DNA from: Chromera velia
Taxonomy: Eukaryota; Sar; Chromeraceae
Length of the DNA: 25,136 nucleotides
NCBI GenBank assembly: GCA_018398765.1
Contig: JAHBMJ010002336.1
Location: 38,035-63,170 of the forward strand
Reading direction: 5' to 3'
How positions within the stretch are numbered: position 1 is the first letter of the stretch; every line of letters starts with the position of its first letter. The notes beneath the pieces are model-generated. The model saw only the letters and a program-made list of their open reading frames with translations. It had not been told where the DNA came from and did not search any database. The position numbers were made by a program, and so were the translations under genes. Below, piece by piece: positions 19,396-25,136 of this stretch.

Positions 19396-19870
19396 ATAAT
19401 TTCAATTCCAAGGCACTCACCCTTTTTGCGGGCGTGCATAATTAAGGCACTCACCCGTATAGAGACGGTGGAGAGGTGAGATACGCGTAGACAGCGCGCT
19501 TTTTTCGCTTGCGGAACCATTTTTGGCGGTGGTTTTCCGGGGCCCCCGCACCCCCCCGCGCGTGTGTCTAAAAAAACGTATGCAGGAGCGTGTGGCTAAA
19601 AAAAAAGGCTCGCTGGGTTAAGTATAGTTATACATCTACAATCTACTATACTCAATGCCCCTGAAGCCTCTTTCCCCATTACGATCAGCAAGAGGCTCAA
19701 AAAAGAGGTAGAACAAAGCTTTGAAGAGGAAAAATAAAGTAGAAACGGCTGAGATTTGAGGTGTTGTTTGTCTTTGTCTGACCTTCGAAATAATTGGTTC
19801 TGTCTCCTCTCAGTTCTACCCAGATCCTTGGTGTTTAATCAGTTCGCATCTGTCCCTGCTAGTCCCTTCC
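19396..19870. other. No supported gene
   Basis: Contains two GGCACTCACCC copies (19411 and 19445), a C-run (19550-19556) and A-runs (19570-19604). No coding signal is seen. Confidence 0.4.
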
Positions 19871-20340
19871 ATGTATGGCCATGATCCCGGGCTATCAGGG
19901 TCTCTGTGTCTACCTGTGTCCTTTCCTTTTGGGATTAGTGTTGCGGTGGATGGACGGAGGAGGAGCTTCTATATGTATATACCTCTGGCCTTCATCCGTT
20001 TGTTGTCCGAAACGCGGATCTCCCTGGAGCCGCCTGTGCATATCGTTTCTCTGGTGTTGAGGCGCTTTTTTTGGAGTGTGGGCCTCTGTTTCTGTCGCTT
20101 ATCACTTATCTGGCTGGTGTTACCCTTGGTTCCAGCTTCAAAGGGGGAGTCGTTGCAACGATTGTGTTGAATCAGATAGAAGAAAAGTTCACATGTAGAG
20201 CCCGCCAGAGTGAGCCTCCTTTCGTCTACCGTCAGCTAGGATATAAACGAGCCCGTTACAGTGGGAGTCTCCTTTTATCCACCATCAAAGACGAAACCTT
20301 CCTCAGTCCGCGTGGAGAGCTTCAGGTCTTCAGATTATAA
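19871..20340 (+). other. Overlapping open frames, coding status unclear
   Basis: Two overlapping plus-strand frames of 99 and 89 codons (19871-20170, 20071-20340) have ATG starts. Neither resembles a family, and hydrophobic runs such as LSLITYLAGVTL are not conclusive. They could be remnants of a repeat family. Confidence 0.2.
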
Positions 20341-20639
20341 CCTCCCCCTAAATTCACTTAGTAAGCCAGCTAGAGTGTGGGTCTCCCTTTGCCCACCTAT
20401 TTCCACCCCCGCCCACTGGCAGTGACACACCTCTTCGAAAACGGAGCCCGACTACCCCTCAGTGACGAGACTAGTCAGAGACTCTCCATGCTGACAACAC
20501 TCTGAAGAGGGGACCCAGTGTGTATGGGCAGTGGTTAGGGGCTGTCACCGTCCTGATACCTCTGATAACAGGCTGCCATTCTAATAAAAGATGTGACTTT
20601 GAGGGCAATTCTGATGTGTCGATGGAGTCGGGAGCTCGG

Positions 20640-21325
20640 CGGGGCGCAGAGACAGTGGCGGACAGTAGTTTAGATTCTGAGGTGCATGCTCTGGAGCTGA
20701 GCCACCCTCTCTTTACCCTAGAGCTAGGCTTCCCAATCTCATATTTCTGAGGAGCGTGCTCTAGAACTGAGCCGCCCTTCCTCCCGCCTTCTCCTGCCTT
20801 AAGGCTGGGCTTTCCAACCTCGTGTGGCCTGCGTGCATGCTCTAGAGCTGAGCTGCGATATATGGATGGAGAGGGAGATACAGTCGGCATGCGGATGGAG
20901 AGGGACATGGAGTTGGTGTATGGATAGAAAGAGAGATAGAGTTGGTGTGCAGATAGCGAGGGAAACTAGATTGAGAGCACGGCGGGGTGCAGAGACAGTG
21001 GCGGACAGTGGTTTAGATTCTGAGGTGCGTGCCCTAGAGCTGAGCCGCCCTCTCTTTGCTTTAGAGCTGGGCTTCCCAATCTCATATTTCTGAGGAGCGT
21101 ACTCTAGAACTGAGCTGCCCTTCCTCCCGCTTCTCCTGCCTTAAGGCTGGGCTTTCCAACCTCGTGTGGAGTGCGTGCATGCTCTAGAGCTGAGCTGCGA
21201 TATGTGGATGGAGAGGGAGATGGAGTCGGTGTGCGGATGGAGAGGGACATAGAGTCGGCGTCTGCATGGAGATGGTGTGCGGATGGAGTGGGTGATAGAG
21301 TTGGTGTGAGGATGGAGAGGGTGAT
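20640..21325. repeat. 343-bp tandem duplication
   Basis: The block starting CAGAGACAGTGGCGGACAGT at 20647 recurs at 20990, and similarity extends over the whole interval, including CTCTAGAGCTGAGCTGCGATAT. Related GAGCTGAGCCGCC fragments recur at about 23570-23700, on the far side of the minisatellite. Confidence 0.75.
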
Positions 21326-23520
21326 GGGGTAGGTATGAGGATGGAGGGAGTGATAGAGTTGATGTGTGGATAGAGGGGATGTCACTGATGGAGTTGGTGT
21401 GCGGATAGAGTGGGTGATAGAGCTGGTGTATAGATGGCCGGAGAGGGTAATGGAGTTGGTGTGTGGATCATGGAGACTCTGAGGATGTCACTGATGAAGT
21501 TGGTGTGCGGATGGAGTGGGTGATGGAGTTGGTGTGAGGATGGAGAGAGTGATGGGGTAGGTATGTGGTTAGAGAGGATGACAGAGTTGGTGTGTGGATG
21601 GAGAGGATGTCACTGATGGAGTTGGTGTGCAGATAGAGTGGGTAATGGAGTTGGTGTGAGGATGGAGGCGATGATGGGGTAGGTGTGTGGTTGGAGAGGG
21701 TAATAGAGTTGGTGTGTGGATGGAGGCGATGATGGGGTAGGTGTGTGGTTGGAGAGGGTAATAGAGTTGGTGTGTGGATGGAGAGGGGTAGTACTAGGTG
21801 TGTGGTTGGAGAGGGTAATAGAGTTGGTGTGTGGATGGAGAGGATGTCACTGATGGAGTTGGTGTGCGGATGGAGTGGGTGATGGAGTTAGTGTGAGGAT
21901 GGAGGAGGTGATGGGGTAGGTGTGTGGTTAGAGAGGGTGGTAGAGTTGGTGTATGGATGGAGAGGATATCACTGATGGAGTTAGTGTGCGGATGGAGTGG
22001 GTGATGGAGTTGGTGTATGGATGGAGAGGGTGATGGGGTAGGTGTGTGGTTGGAGAGGGTGATTGATAGAGTTGGTGTGTGGATGGAGAAGATGTTACTG
22101 ATGGAGTTGGTGTGAGGATGGAGGGGGTGATGGAGTTGGTATGTGGATGGAGAAGGGGGTGGAGTTGATGTGTAGATGCAGAGGGCGACTGTCACAGATG
22201 GTGATAGAGTTAGTGTGAAGATGGGGAGGGCGACAGGCGGTGATAGAGTTAGTGTGAGGATGGAGGGGGTGATGGAGTTGGTACATGGATGGAGAGGGCG
22301 ACAGACGGTGATAAGGTTGGTATGCAAATGGAAAAGGTGATGGAGTTGGTGTATGGATGGTCCAAGAGAGGGTAATGAAGTTAAGCTTTATGTCTGGATA
22401 GAGAGGGTATCGCTGATGGAGGTAGTGTGTAGATGAAGAGGATGATGACGCTTGGTGTATAAAATTGTGTGGATGGAAACTCTGAGGGTGATGGAGTTGG
22501 TATGTGGATAGAGAGCCTCAGAGTGATGGAGCTGGTATCACAGTAGGGATGGAGAGGGTGATGGAGTTGGTGTGTGGATGGAGAGGATGTCATTGATGGT
22601 CACAGAAGTTTGTGTGTGGATGGACAGTTTGATGGAGTTGGCGTGTGGATAGAGAGGGCATGGAGTCTGCTGTATGGATGAAGAGGATAATGAAGTTGTT
22701 ATATAGATCGAGGGGGTAATGGTCGCAAGAGTTTGTGTGTGGATGGAGAGGGTAATAGAGTTGGATGGAGTGGTGTGTTGATGGAAAGGGTGATAGAGTT
22801 GGAGTATGGGTGGAGACTCTGGGGATGATGGAGTTGGTGTGTGGATGGAGAGAGTATGGAGTTTGCTGTGTGGATGGGGAGGATGATGGAGTTTGGTGTG
22901 TAGTTGTCCGGAGAAAGTGATAGAGATTGTTTCTGGGTAGTGGAAGTGATGGAGTTGATATGTGAATGGAAAGAGTGATAGACTTGGCGTATGGATGGAG
23001 AGGATATCACTGATGGAGTCGGTGTGTAGATAGAGAGGGCGATGGGGTTCAAACTTAATTGGTGTGTGGATGGAGAAGGTGATTGAGTTGGAGTATGAAT
23101 GGAGAGAGTGATGGAGTCGGCGTGAAGATGGAGAAAGAGTGGAAGCTCATCATAGAGTCGCGGCATGTGAATTGACTCCAAATCCAGAGAGTGATGGAGA
23201 CTCAGTATATGTGCGTGGGTAGAGAGGATGATGAAATTCAATCTAGATAGTGAGGAGAATGAGGTCGGCATATGTATGGAGGGAGAGATGTGAAATTAAT
23301 AATTTTTCAATGAAGCGAGAAATAGAGTTTTATGACGTTTCATGTGTAGACGAAGAGGGTTGTAGACTTAATATGAAGTTTAACATAGTATATAGATGGA
23401 GAAAGTGATTGAGTTGGTATGCGGATGGGAAGAGCGCTGGAGTCTGGTGTAAAGTTAGAGAGGGAGATGGAGTCGGCAGACACCCAGAGGAGGAGGTGGA
23501 GTTGGTGTGTCGATGCTAGT
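21203..23520. repeat. 29-bp minisatellite array, about 2.3 kb
   Basis: Degenerate units of GATGGAGTTGGTGTGTGGAT plus GGAGAGGGT fill the interval, drifting more after about 22400. A diagnostic GTCACTGATG variant recurs at 21381, 21487, 21609, 21845, 21968 and 22094, giving a higher-order period of about 106-126 (236 is two periods). Long minus-strand open frames here (up to 190 codons) are periodic Pro/Thr/Ser/His peptides caused by the repeat. Confidence 0.85.
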
Positions 23521-24150
23521 CGATACTGATCAAGGATGATACAGTTGACGTTGAGTCGGAGTTGACGTGCACTAGAGCTGAGCCGCCTTCTATTTACCCT
23601 AGAATTAGGTTTTCCAATCTCTGTCTTCTCAGGTGTGTGCTCTAGAACTGAGCCACCGTATTCGATTTCTGGGAGCGTGTTCTAGAATTGAGCCGCCCTT
23701 ACTAGCCCTTACTTTTTTGGTCGTGATGCAGCATGCTTGAAAGGAGTCTTTTCTCCTTCTTGCATGAGTCGGTTCTCCGCCTTGGCCTGTTTTTCCTCAT
23801 TAACTGGTTTTGTATGTCTGAGGTTTTTTGTCCAGGACCACATTAGGGAGCGGGCCGACAGACCACATAAATAAGCACACACGTAGCATGCGGCAGGTAA
23901 TGCCGAGCAAGTTGCGTGATGCATCCATATGGGGTGGAGACACTTCCCGGACAGGGAGAAACTCCTATACCCCCTCTTAATACCTAATAACTAATACTTA
24001 ATAATAAATTAATTGCAGGTAGGCGCACGCGCGCCGCACGCCCGCGTAGCACGCCGCGTACGTGGGCGACGCAAGGCCGCGGCGGCGGCGCGGCACTGGC
24101 CGGCCCGGCATGCAAGCCAACGCCCCCGGCCCGCCGAGACCGGCCATTTG
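23521..24150. other. No supported gene; repeat-flank fragments and GC-rich segment
   Basis: It includes diverged copies of the GAGCTGAGCCGCC block to 23700, an AT-rich stretch at 23978-24015 and then a CG-rich segment (24021-24150) with GCGCGC and GGCGGCGG runs. Confidence 0.4.
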
Positions 24151-25136
24151 ACGTAAGCAAGCTTGCAAACGGCCCCGGAAAGCAAAAAAAATGAGAACTG
24201 CACGATTGATGCACGCCAGCCAGCTAGACACTGACCCCCCCCCTCCCGCGGGAAGAAAACATGTGCGGAACTCCCTCCTCCCCCGGGAAAAAAGCCCGGG
24301 GGTAAGTGGAGATCTGAAAAACCCATCTGATACACGCATGGCGTAAATTCAGCCTTTTGGGGCCGGGTTTTTAATAAAAGACACTGCGTGCACGTGTGGG
24401 CTGGGATAGGCTGGGGTATCTGACATAAGCAAGCTTGCAAACAGCCCCGGAAAGCAAAAATTAAAAATGAGAACTGCACGATTGACGCACGCCGGCTAGC
24501 CAACCGGGTGATGATGCCAACCCCCCCCCCCCNNATGAGAAAAGCCGCAAAACCCCCCCTCCCCCAGAAAAAAAGCCTAAAGATGCAGTCTGTCACTTTT
24601 TGGGGCTACTTACGCACGCATGCATGACGACACGGGTTCATGCACGCTTTTCTGGACCATTTGGGGCGGGATCTTTCCAGGGCCTTTTTTTGGTGAAAGA
24701 ATGCGAAAGACACTGCATACATGGGCTGGGGTATTTTTGTTTTATATCTGATGCAAGGAAGCTTGCGAACAGCCCCGGAAAGCAAGAAAAATAACAACTG
24801 TACGATTGATGTACGCCAGCCAGTCGACCCCNCCAGCCAGTCGACCCCCCCCCGCCTCCCTTTACCCCCTTGCGGGAAAAGCCGTGGAACTCTCGATCCC
24901 CCCCCCCCAGGAAACAAACCCGGGGATAAGCGTAGATCTAAACCCAATCTGATGCATGTATAGTGCAAATTTAGATAAATTTAGCTTTTTGGGGTATTTT
25001 GAGGCCGGGTTTTTGGTGAAAGATCTGACACAAGCAAGCTTGCAAACGGCCCCGGAAAGCAAGAAAAATGAGAACTACACGATTGACGCACGCCGGCCAG
25101 TCGACCGTGGGCAGTCACGCTAACCCCCCCCCCCCC
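24151..25136. repeat. Four copies of 270-330 bp repeat with C-runs
   Basis: The core AAGCTTGC followed by CCCCGGAAAGCAA occurs at about 24159, 24431, 24759 and 25036. Each copy continues with GAACTGCACGATTGA or a close variant and ends in a run of C (near 24235, 24521, 24846/24898 and 25125). Unresolved bases lie at 24533-24534 and 24832. All long open frames here are repeat-derived. Confidence 0.75.

Noticed and set aside
21794-23271. Repetitive Pro/Thr/Ser/His proteins on the minus strand
   Set aside because: They arise from the 29-bp minisatellite; there is no start context, no splice sites and no non-repeat domain.

Overview
This window looks like a complete eukaryotic nuclear scaffold. 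It starts in a G-run, ends in a C-run, and contains three unresolved bases near the right end. Genes are split by many GT-AG introns filled with simple-sequence repeats. Low-complexity proteins, TGCATGCA-rich upstream DNA and large tandem repeats suggest an alveolate alga related to apicomplexans, such as a chromerid. That placement is inference from style; no marker gene fixes the species.

Layout. From 180 to 9153 the minus strand carries a long multi-exon coding region. It begins with a 477-codon acidic, low-complexity exon (7722-9153) and continues through many short exons that I joined by splice sites and matching reading phase. It ends either at a TAA at 2154 or, if spliced on, at a TGA at 180. 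I do not recognise the protein. After a divergent upstream region (9154-9917) with a dense TGCATGC cluster and a TATA-like box, a five-exon plus-strand gene (9918-13278) encodes a 160-residue calmodulin-like EF-hand protein with two good and two degenerate calcium loops. Its introns are packed with complementary microsatellites.

From 13279 to 15499 the DNA is non-coding. It contains a compact element with terminal inverted repeats and an 8-bp direct repeat (13490-13739), GAT-type microsatellites and a duplicated hairpin motif. A minus-strand intronless gene (15500-16654) encodes a secreted-type protein but has one in-frame TAA directly after the signal peptide.

The right third (16939-25136) is repeat DNA: 2.4 copies of a 941-bp unit bounded by a 25-bp perfect inverted repeat, a short degenerate repeat at 19235-19395, a 343-bp duplication, a 2.3-kb array of 29-bp units with a higher-order period near 120 bp, and four copies of a 270-330 bp unit with C-runs at the scaffold end. 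No tRNA, rRNA, CRISPR or prokaryotic-type operon was seen. The EF-hand gene and the unknown gene are divergent neighbours, but nothing in the sequence shows that they act together.
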